From: CAZOYN01 sp964584135 | Lineage (GTDB): Bacteria; Patescibacteriota; Saccharimonadia; Saccharimonadales; UBA4665 | Assembly (NCBI GenBank): GCA_964584135.1 | Contig: CAZOYN010000016.1 | Location: 1-19,248, forward strand | DNA: 19,248 bases | Direction: 5' to 3' | Position numbers and translations under genes: made by a program | Shown: piece by piece, positions 14,698 through 19,248 of the stretch | Numbering within the stretch: position 1 is the first letter of the stretch | How the letters are laid out: every line of letters begins with the position of its first letter | The notes under the pieces: generated by a model | Database searches by the model: none | What the model saw: the letters and a program-made list of their open reading frames with translations, nothing else | Told to the model about the DNA's origin: nothing

Positions 14698-14895
14698 TCG
14701 CTTAGGGGCTTCGTTGCGGCCAAGGTTCTTTTTGGTTTCAGTAAAGACAACGTGCTTGCGGAGCTTGGGGCTGTATTTACGAAGGCTGAGCTTGTCGGGC
14801 GTGTTCATGGTGTTTTTAGTCGTGTAATACAAACGTTCGCCGCTCTCTTCCGAGACCATGCCAATAATCTTTCGCTTATCACCTTTTTTCGCCAT
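14695..14895 (-). CDS. rpmG: Ribosomal protein bL33, cysteine-free type
   Basis: This small basic protein of the 50S subunit lies near the E site. The sequence begins MAKKGDKRKIIGMVSEESG and contains YYTTKNTMNTPDKLSLRKYSPKLRKHVVFTE in shorter conserved blocks, which fits L33. At 66 residues it has a slightly longer C-terminus than usual. It has no cysteines, so it is the zinc-independent form. The start at 14895 is chosen by homology; an upstream in-frame start only adds MLI. No SD is present, and the ATG is 10 nt after the -10 box. A dyad overlaps its -35. Confidence 0.93.
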   Translation of the reverse strand: MAKKGDKRKIIGMVSEESGERLYYTTKNTMNTPDKLSLRKYSPKLRKHVVFTETKKNLGRNEAPKR

Positions 14896-14905
14896 AATTA
14901 GCAAT

Positions 14906-14934
14906 AGTTTAACAGATGGGCAACAGATTGTAAA
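14906..14934 (-). promoter_or_regulatory. Promoter for rpmG, leaderless type
   Basis: On the minus strand TTTACA (14929-14934), 17-nt spacer, TAAACT (14906-14911) with an extended TG. Transcription would start 3-4 nt before the ATG. Confidence 0.6.
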
Positions 14935-14946
14935 CCGGCGTTTACA
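14929..14946. promoter_or_regulatory. Dyad over the rpmG -35 box, candidate operator
   Basis: TGTAAAC and GTTTACA are perfect inverse complements separated by CGGC. The right-hand end of the dyad on the minus strand is the -35 hexamer itself, so a bound protein would block RNA polymerase. The symmetry recalls LacI-family sites; a metal sensor is an alternative because cysteine-free L33 genes are often zinc-regulated elsewhere. Confidence 0.4.
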
Positions 14947-14985
14947 AAAATACCAGCTGATCAGGCTGGTATTTTGTTTTTTTCT
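14947..14985. terminator. Bidirectional intrinsic terminator
   Basis: AAAATACCAGC (14947-14957) pairs perfectly with GCTGGTATTTT (14965-14975) around TGATCAG. On the plus strand it is followed by G and seven T; on the minus strand by a T-run before the rpmG dyad. It can end tRNA-Thr transcripts (-) and readthrough from the glucan operon (+), insulating rpmG. Confidence 0.8.
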
Positions 14986-15101
14986 CTTGCAAGAAAAACG
15001 ACTTGGAAAGTGTAATTCTTTTGGTTTTACGCTTTCTAGTGCTTATGCTAATTCACTGTACTAACTTTGTCAACACTTTGTTGTCTGTTTATCTACAATG
15101 C
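14986..15101. other. AT-rich spacer with no gene found
   Basis: Between the terminator and tRNA-Thr I see no open frame with a plausible start and no strong hairpin. It would be the 3' trailer of the tRNA-Thr transcript. One TACAAT lies on the plus strand near 15094 without a correctly spaced -35. Confidence 0.5.
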
Positions 15102-15176
15102 TGGAGCCACCTTCGGGATTTGAACCCGAGACCCCCTCCTTACCATGGAGGTGCTCTACCCCTGAGCTAAGGTGGC
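15102..15176 (-). tRNA. tRNA-Thr (anticodon GGT)
   Basis: A full cloverleaf on the minus strand: acceptor GCCACCT pairs with AGGTGGC, discriminator T, encoded CCA at 15104-15102. The anticodon stem CCTCC/GGAGG encloses ATGGTAA, giving GGT for Thr codons ACC/ACT. The T arm contains GGTTCAAATCC. Confidence 0.97.
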
Positions 15177-15193
15177 GCGGCCTTTACCCGACT

Positions 15194-15222
15194 ATTCTAC
15201 AGGCTCTACTGGGGTAAATCAA
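15194..15222 (-). promoter_or_regulatory. Promoter for tRNA-Thr
   Basis: On the minus strand TTGATT (15217-15222), 17 nt, TAGAAT (15194-15199). The start near 15187 is about 10 nt before the mature tRNA. It faces away from the guaB promoter. Confidence 0.65.
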
Positions 15223-15236
15223 ACTCGGCGCCCTTA

Positions 15237-15245
15237 TGCTACAAT
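15237..15245 (+). promoter_or_regulatory. Extended -10 promoter for guaB
   Basis: TGCTACAAT (15237-15245) gives a start near 15252 and a 22-nt leader with GGAGGGG. No good -35 is present at the usual distance; that position overlaps the tRNA-Thr -35 on the other strand. Confidence 0.5.
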
Positions 15246-15273
15246 CAGCTAATACAAAAAGCGTGGAGGGGTC

Positions 15274-15639
15274 GTGTTATCGCCGGAAAAACAGGCATTC
15301 TTTGAAGAAATGGAAGCTAGCCACCTAGCTCTGACTTTTGACGACGTCCGCATGCGTACCCGAGCTGGCATCCAGCCGCTACCAGATGATATAGATGTGC
15401 AGAGCAAAATATCAGCCAACGTCGAGCTGAAGGTTCCTTTTGTAAGTGCCGCTATGGACACCGTTACCACCGCGGATATGGCGATTGCTATGGCCAAATT
15501 TGGCGGGCTGGGGGTGATTCATGCCGCCATGCCCATCAATGACCAATACCGTGAGGCCCGGCGCGTTAAGAAAGCAATCAACGGCCTCATTGAGAGTCCA
15601 GTGACTGTTAAGGATACGGATACACTAGATAAATTTTAA
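15274..15639 (+). pseudogene. guaB: IMP dehydrogenase, N-terminal part upstream of a frameshift
   Basis: IMP dehydrogenase oxidises IMP to XMP with NAD+, the committed step to GMP. This piece holds the start of the barrel: LALTFDDVRMRTRAG (residues 12-26), PFVSAAMDTVTTADMA with the conserved Ser/Met/Asp, and GLGVIHAAMP. It then enters the first CBS domain (SPVTVKDTDTLDKF). The frame ends with TAA at 15637-15639. Adding one base in the run AAATTTTAAA (about 15632-15642) restores DKILKMCDKKRF and joins it to the next piece. It starts with GTG behind GGAGGGG; the spacing is short, and an ATG at 15310 is an alternative. Cells that need guanine nucleotides would need the intact enzyme, so an assembly error should be considered. 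Confidence 0.85.
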
Positions 15640-15641
15640 AG

Positions 15642-16763
15642 ATGTGCGACAAAAAGCGTTTCGATTTCAGGACATTTCCTGTTATTGACAGCGACGGTAA
15701 ATTCGCGGGCATCATTACCGGTGATGATTTCAAATATCCTGATAGCCTGTCTGCAACGGTTGCCGAGGCAATGACGCCAGCCAAGAAAGTAAAAAGCGCT
15801 CCGATAGGCACACCCTTGCAGATTGCATACACAAGAATGCAGCGGCACAAAGTTAATACGTTGCCACTACTTAATGAGGACGGTACTGTAGCTGGCCTAT
15901 ATCTCTTTTCAGATGTCAGCCGCCTTACTCGGGATGCCGTCCAATATAATGTTGACACTAACGGCCAGCTGCGGGTTGGCGCGGCGGTGTCGACGGGTAA
16001 AGATGCTTTGAGACGGGTCACCAAACTCAGCAAGTATGTGGACGTTATATTTATTGACAGCGCCGACGGTGATTCTTATTATGCACTGGAAACGCTCAGG
16101 AGGATTAAAGACAGATTCCCGGAACTTGATGTCGTTGCTGGCAACGTCTCTGATGGTGCATCGGCCAGATTGCTAGCGGAGGCTGGAGCTGACGGCATAA
16201 AAGTCGGCCAGGGGCCCGGCTCAATCTGCTCAACAAGGCGTGAAATGGGCATTGGCATGCCCCAGGTAACGGCGGTTTATGACTGTATTCGGGCGCTTGG
16301 GCAAGACTTTGGCCACATTCCCGTTTGTGCCGATGGCGGCATACGTGAGCACGGTGATATTTCCATTGCTTTTGCAGCCGGCGCCCACTCGGTGATGATG
16401 GGCAAGCTGCTAGCCGGGACAACTGAGGCTCCCGGTGAGGTCATAATTCGCCGCGACGGCACAAGGGTTAAGGCGTACCGCGGCATGGGTTCGCTCAGTG
16501 CCCTTGAACAAAACGAGGCATCAAGGCTGCGGTATGCCTCAGGACAAACCGGGGCGTTATTCGTACCCGAAGGCGTTGAAGGCTACGTACCTTATGAAGG
16601 ACATGTACGCGAAACGTTGGAACTTTGCCTTGCCGCCCTCCGAAAGTCGATGCGCTACGTCAAAGCGCCCAACTTAACCGACCACCGCGAGAACACCCGT
16701 CTCGTGCGTATAACTGGCGCTGGATTGGTTGAATCGCACCCGCACGATATTGAAATTATGTAA
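15642..16763 (+). pseudogene. guaB: IMP dehydrogenase, CBS and catalytic part downstream of a frameshift
   Basis: This frame continues the CBS pair (FPVIDSDGKFAGIITGDDF, then VNTLPLLNEDGTVAGLYL near residues 71-88) and the main barrel. The catalytic loop GPGSICSTR holds Cys196 of this piece; the usual motif is GxGSICTTR, so one Thr is Ser. CADGGIREHGD and the IMP-phosphate region, the flap YRGMGS and the C-terminus EGYVPYEGHVRETL are intact. Two CBS domains favour IMP dehydrogenase over GMP reductase. With the first piece it totals about 494 residues, normal for the family. All changes other than the frameshift are conservative, so the gene has not been decaying for long. Confidence 0.88.
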
Positions 16764-16766
16764 AAA

Positions 16767-16973
16767 TTAGGCGCTCAGGCGAGTATGAGCGACGAAGTAG
16801 TAGACTATGGCAATAACGGGGTGCAACAAAAACATGCCAACCACCCAAATCAACTTTTCGTTGTCATTCAGTTTGGGATTTTTGAGTACGTCCAGGAACA
16901 TGAAGACCTCAAATGCCAAAACGGCCAGGATGACCAGCGGAAGAAGTAGAAACAACAAAGCAAAACCAGTCAT
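16767..16973 (-). CDS. Small PLDc_N-type membrane protein
   Basis: This 68-residue protein has two transmembrane helices (about 4-27 and 42-62). Between them MFLDVLKNPKLNDNEKLIWVV matches the PLDc_N (phospholipase D-nuclease N-terminal) pattern of a helix, Asp, Asn-Pro and Lys-x-x-Trp. Stand-alone members are common small membrane proteins without the nuclease domain; function is unknown. The tail-to-tail gap to guaB is only 3 bp. There is no SD; a -10-like TAAGAT ends 6 nt before the ATG. Confidence 0.75.
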   Translation of the reverse strand: MTGFALLFLLLPLVILAVLAFEVFMFLDVLKNPKLNDNEKLIWVVGMFLLHPVIAIVYYFVAHTRLSA

Positions 16974-16979
16974 AGTGTT

Positions 16980-17008
16980 ATCTTAGCTCGCGCTTCTAAC
17001 AAAGTCTA
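16980..17008 (-). promoter_or_regulatory. Probable promoter of the PLDc_N-type gene, leaderless type
   Basis: On the minus strand TAGACT (17003-17008), 17 nt, TAAGAT (16980-16985), each matching four of six consensus bases. The hexamer ends 6 nt before the ATG, so the mRNA would begin at the start codon. Confidence 0.4.
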
Positions 17009-17014
17009 TAGGTC

Positions 17015-17073
17015 CAGCTAAGCGATATTCCGAATAGGTTATATTATAACTTATATGGAATATCTCTTAGCTG
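17015..17073. repeat. 59-nt inverted repeat with a nested palindrome
   Basis: Arms of 17 nt, 17015-17031 (CAGCTAAGCGATATTCC) and 17057-17073 (GGAATATCTCTTAGCTG), match as inverse complements at 16 of 17 positions. The 25-nt spacer contains another palindrome, GTTATA-T-TATAAC (17038-17050). It lies between two minus-strand genes, upstream of the promoter at 16980-17008. No U-tract follows and no target-site duplication is evident. It could be a REP- or MITE-like element, a large operator, or an RNA stem. Confidence 0.65.
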
Positions 17074-17103
17074 ATACCCAGCTTACAAAGGATAGTAAGA
17101 AAG

Positions 17104-17478
17104 TTAGCCTAGTAGTACTTTCTTGGCGCTCGGGTCGCTCGGCGCCTTAACGGTGAGCCCAGCTGCGTCTTCCAAAACATGGACAACTGTATTATTTGTT
17201 ATGCCCGGCTTAATGACTATATATTCTCCGGTTTTTAGGGTTATTTCTTCATTGTTAATAACAGCCCTTATTTTACCCTTAAGAATAAATGTGCACTCTA
17301 TTATCGAGGACTTTTTCATTGGATGGTCTGTAGGGCCAGCGCTGTACTCCCAGTATTTAATTTCTACTGCATCATTTTTACGAGGCGGCTCGTCTTTGAA
17401 CTTGCCCACAATCCACCCGCGATTTGGATCGTTGAGGCTGTCATTCTTATAATCTCCGATATAATATGGTCTGCTCAT
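17104..17478 (-). CDS. Small cupin-like protein
   Basis: A 124-residue single-domain beta-barrel candidate. The core (about residues 55-105) reads IECTFILKGKIRAVIN, LKTGEYIVIKPGITNN and VVHVLEDA, the strand-turn pattern of cupins (Gly-rich turn, then the KPG turn). The usual metal-binding His pair of motif 1 is replaced around TDHPMKKSSIIECT, where His and Glu remain, so metal binding is uncertain. A role in sugar or small-molecule handling is possible but unproven. No clear SD is seen at the ATG. Confidence 0.65.
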   Translation of the reverse strand: MSRPYYIGDYKNDSLNDPNRGWIVGKFKDEPPRKNDAVEIKYWEYSAGPTDHPMKKSSIIECTFILKGKIRAVINNEEITLKTGEYIVIKPGITNNTVVHVLEDAAGLTVKAPSDPSAKKVLLG

Positions 17479-17531
17479 AGTCTTATGGTTTGGTGTACTA
17501 TTCTTCTCAAAGTTAGGACTTCGCTAACTTG

Positions 17532-17798
17532 TCAAACATCGCCGTTTTCTTGGATCTTCTTGTCTTCGTAAGGAGCGATAAAGCGCCGGTACCATTCTTG
17601 CTGCAGGGCGGCCAGCACACCCATTGACCGATTATAGGTAAAATAATTACCCTTATCGTAGAGCGCTTTCAGCAATTTTGTGACCGCGTAGTTAACACCG
17701 CCATCTTGCTTTTCAAGTGGCAGACTGAGAAGCTGTTTAACCAACGGTTCGATTAATTTGTCTAGTTCCGGGCGGTGTTCAGGCTTTATGTAAGGCAT
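17532..17798 (-). CDS. DUF6899-like conserved small protein
   Basis: An 88-residue protein with the family pattern as I recall it: MPYIKPEHRPELDKLIEPL at the N-terminus, GGVNYAVTKLLKALY in the middle, and EWYRRFIAPYEDKKIQENGDV at the C-terminus. It is mostly helical and highly charged, with no catalytic motif. Function is unknown; the family is scattered in bacteria and phages. The ATG lies exactly 6 nt after an extended -10, with no SD, so translation from a leaderless mRNA is likely. Confidence 0.8.
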   Translation of the reverse strand: MPYIKPEHRPELDKLIEPLVKQLLSLPLEKQDGGVNYAVTKLLKALYDKGNYFTYNRSMGVLAALQQEWYRRFIAPYEDKKIQENGDV

Positions 17799-17804
17799 AC
17801 CTCA

Positions 17805-17813
17805 AGTATAGCA
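17805..17813 (-). promoter_or_regulatory. Extended -10 promoter for the DUF6899-like gene, leaderless type
   Basis: On the minus strand TGCTATACT (17813-17805) is identical to the extended -10 of secE. It ends 6 nt before the ATG at 17798, so the first transcribed base should be the A of ATG. There is no -35 consensus at 17 nt. Confidence 0.55.
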
Positions 17814-17839
17814 GCAATTATGTTCAATAATGGTACATG

Positions 17840-18199
17840 CTATCCCACACTCCAGGGCTGAGTAAAGTCTCCGATATATACAGATGGTCCACCGAATTGA
17901 TCTGCGGTAATGTCTAAAATGCGTACGTCCACAAGCAAGAAAGTATGCGGCTTGCCATAATAGCGGCCTTTTACGACCTCTCCAATGCCTAAGACGTGTC
18001 TCAAGTAAACGCTTGCAAGTCCACAGTTACCTTTAGGGAATAGTCTGGCTGCACGATCTAAGAAACCATCAATGTCTTCAATTTCTCGATTGTAATCCAG
18101 ATACAGTCTTCTTAATAACTGCCGAGATACAGCGCCGACTTCAAAGTCATCTCGTGCTCGTTGAGCTAAAAATTTTAGGCCTTCTAACGTAATCATCAT
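17840..18199 (-). CDS. Putative transglutaminase/papain-like cysteine-peptidase-fold protein
   Basis: A 119-residue protein. FPKGNCGLASVYLRHVLG puts a Cys (about residue 59) at the start of a helix, then GRYYGKPHTFLLVDVRILDITADQF puts a His (about 85) in a strand and an Asp (about 96) after it. That Cys-His-Asp order is typical of the transglutaminase/NlpC superfamily. I have seen the xDxTADQF ending in uncharacterised bacterial proteins of this kind. Whether it is active, and on what, cannot be told. ATG-ATG doublet start; the second Met is equally possible. It lies 27 bp after the cupin gene, at the end of a three-gene unit. Confidence 0.6.
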   Translation of the reverse strand: MMITLEGLKFLAQRARDDFEVGAVSRQLLRRLYLDYNREIEDIDGFLDRAARLFPKGNCGLASVYLRHVLGIGEVVKGRYYGKPHTFLLVDVRILDITADQFGGPSVYIGDFTQPWSVG

Positions 18200-18226
18200 T
18201 TAAAATTTGCATTTATATATTAAGTT

Positions 18227-18685
18227 TTAAGAACCGTTTCTTAACTCAAGTATCATCTTGGCTATTGCTTGGTCTTCTTCACTTAGGACAACGTAATTAT
18301 CGGCGTTAAAGGGCGGGGTGTTAACTACAGCAAGTATTAATTCATCGTCAGGCAAGGTGCAGTGCATAGTATCCGCCGGCGTAACGACATAATCGCCCTT
18401 AGCTAAATTATAGATTTCATTACCAACTGCAATTCTACCGGCTCCCTGTATCACAAAATATATTTCAGTCTCACCGTTGATATGCTTATGTGGCTCAGAA
18501 ACGTCCAGCTCTCGCATATCGGCAATGGCAAAACTCTCGTCAGGCCGTTCGATGGGGTTAGGTAACTCATAGATCAACCCACAGCCTCCCTCTTTTGGTT
18601 CAACACCGTCTACCAGTACTTGCCAATCCTCAGCAGTATCTAAATAGGCCTTCCAAGCACCTACTACTTCTTGCATTTCAGCCAT
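18227..18685 (-). CDS. Cupin-domain protein with a complete metal site
   Basis: A 152-residue protein with one cupin-2 domain. Motif 1 PHKHINGETEIYFVIQGAG supplies two His and a Glu (about residues 66-76), and motif 2 YVVTPADTMHCTLP supplies the last His (about 110). All four ligands are present, so it should bind a divalent metal; such proteins are often dioxygenases, isomerases or sensors of small ligands. The N-terminal 50 residues start WKAYLDTAEDWQVLVDG. Its ATG overlaps the stop of the MazG-like gene in TAATG, so it is translationally coupled to that gene. Confidence 0.85.
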   Translation of the reverse strand: MAEMQEVVGAWKAYLDTAEDWQVLVDGVEPKEGGCGLIYELPNPIERPDESFAIADMRELDVSEPHKHINGETEIYFVIQGAGRIAVGNEIYNLAKGDYVVTPADTMHCTLPDDELILAVVNTPPFNADNYVVLSEEDQAIAKMILELRNGS

Positions 18686-19011
18686 TAGTTCTCCATCTCT
18701 TTCTTAATACGCTTATCAAGTTCATCCATTGTCTTTTGGAACTCGCTTGCTAAGTCAATCTTGTACTTACTCGCCAAGACCAGTATTGACCACAAGCAGT
18801 CTGAAAGTTCGTGTGCTAGCTTAGCGTCAACCTCGTCCATAGCCCGTAAGCCACTCTTTGCCATAATAATCTTTGAAAGGTCGCCAACATCACCCACGAA
18901 GCCAGCCATCAACTGCTGTTCGTTCCAGACTACTCCACGCTTTGATTGGTTCAGCCAATCATATTTAGCCCGTATTTCAATAGCCCGATTCATTAAGTCT
19001 TCAAACTTCAT
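18685..19011 (-). CDS. MazG-like nucleotide pyrophosphohydrolase
   Basis: This all-alpha NTP pyrophosphohydrolase would cleave NTPs or dNTPs (or related nucleotides) to monophosphate and PPi. The 108-residue chain has the first acidic helix FVGDVGDLSKIIM (residues 38-50) and the second, HELSDCLWSILVLASKY (66-82), carrying the ExxD metal-binding pair. The usual EExxE of the first helix is reduced to DVGD, so the metal site may be variant. The ATG is 8 nt after a -10 box and has no SD. It leads the MazG-cupin-peptidase-like unit; house-cleaning of a nucleotide made or sensed nearby is possible. Confidence 0.8.
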   Translation of the reverse strand: MKFEDLMNRAIEIRAKYDWLNQSKRGVVWNEQQLMAGFVGDVGDLSKIIMAKSGLRAMDEVDAKLAHELSDCLWSILVLASKYKIDLASEFQKTMDELDKRIKKEMEN

Positions 19012-19019
19012 ACACCCAT

Positions 19020-19048
19020 TTTATAGCCTAATGAGCAATTACATACAA
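19020..19048 (-). promoter_or_regulatory. Promoter of the MazG-cupin unit, leaderless type
   Basis: On the minus strand TTGTAT, 17 nt, TATAAA (19020-19025). The hexamer ends 8 nt before the ATG at 19011, so the leader is 1-2 nt. The -35 matches only in its TTG. Confidence 0.45.
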
Positions 19049-19194
19049 TTATCTTTAACTCAGCACACTCATCTGTAGAGCAGAAAAGATACTTCCTGGA
19101 CTTCGTATTTCAGAATATGGTTTTGGAAGATAAAAGGCTGATATTACCCCTTAAGTAACCCTTTGGAGTAGCCGAAATGTCGAAAAAAGGTGAT

Positions 19195-19248
19195 TGGTGC
19201 AGGGAGAGGGATTTGAACCCCCGAAGGCGAAGCCAGCTGATTTACAGT
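19195..19248 (-). tRNA. tRNA-Tyr (anticodon GTA), partial, 5' part outside the window
   Basis: Read on the minus strand the window starts in the anticodon arm: ACTGTAAAT shows the GTA anticodon. A long class II variable arm follows (GCTGGCTTCGCCTTC), then the T arm GGGGGTTCAAATCCC, the 3' acceptor strand TCCCTGC, discriminator A and encoded CCA. A long variable arm with GTA fits tRNA-Tyr. A T6 run lies just downstream at about 19185-19190. Confidence 0.9.

Noticed and set aside
15625..15650. Programmed -1 frameshift in guaB
   Set aside because: The heptamer is out of phase with the reading frame and no downstream stimulatory stem is evident; a missing base is simpler.
1..19248. Alternative genetic code (TGA as Gly, known in some CPR lineages)
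   Set aside because: TGA ends the GT4 gene in an ATGA overlap, conserved Gly positions use normal Gly codons, and the in-frame stop in GH57 is TAA.
1..19248. CRISPR arrays, insertion sequences, integrases or phage genes
   Set aside because: I saw no regularly spaced direct repeats, transposase motifs, or attachment-site duplications next to the tRNA genes.

Overview
The window looks like a chromosomal segment from a small-genome bacterium of the Patescibacteria/CPR radiation, most likely a Saccharibacteria (TM7)-type lineage. This placement is an inference from gene content, not a database result. The evidence is the dense packing with short or overlapping junctions, the glucan cluster (GT4 glycosyltransferase, GH57, GH15), small orphan families such as a DUF6899-like protein, a cysteine-free L33, and many genes without a Shine-Dalgarno site whose start codon lies only 6-11 nt after a -10 box. 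The standard genetic code is in use, since TAA, TAG and TGA all end genes.

Layout: (1) 1-1611: a minus-strand translation/secretion block (secE, nusG, a 77-residue orphan, then the first two codons of what is probably rplK). Its secE promoter is followed at once by an intrinsic terminator hairpin, a candidate attenuator. (2) 1633-5609: a polytopic GT2 glycosyltransferase (+) converging on a minus-strand operon of P-loop kinase, YgjP-type metallopeptidase and soluble PAS histidine kinase. (3) 5704-6688: tRNA-Trp, a seven-helix PQ-loop-like membrane protein, and a small frameshifted gene. (4) 6685-10141: purH, a zinc-ribbon protein and purB (minus), with purH noticeably GC-rich. (5) 10171-14645: a plus-strand glucan operon (GT4, GH57 broken by an in-frame TAA, GH15). 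(6) 14646-15273: rpmG (-), a bidirectional terminator, tRNA-Thr (-) and the guaB promoter. (7) 15274-16763: IMP dehydrogenase split by a one-base frameshift. (8) 16767-19248: small minus-strand accessory genes (PLDc_N membrane protein, two cupins, DUF6899-like, a putative cysteine-peptidase-like protein, MazG-like pyrophosphohydrolase), a 59-nt inverted repeat, and a partial tRNA-Tyr.

Functional themes: purH makes IMP, which purB (toward AMP) and guaB (toward GMP) draw on. The GT4-GH57-GH15 operon would build and degrade an alpha-glucan store. Three genes carry lesions: GH57 has a nonsense codon, and guaB and the gene at 6486 each need one extra base. Either the assembly has residual errors or these genes are decaying.

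The most interesting signals are the leader terminator of secE-nusG, the recurrent leaderless-type promoter architecture, the dyads at the purH, rpmG and glucan-operon promoters, and the unexplained palindrome at 17015-17073.
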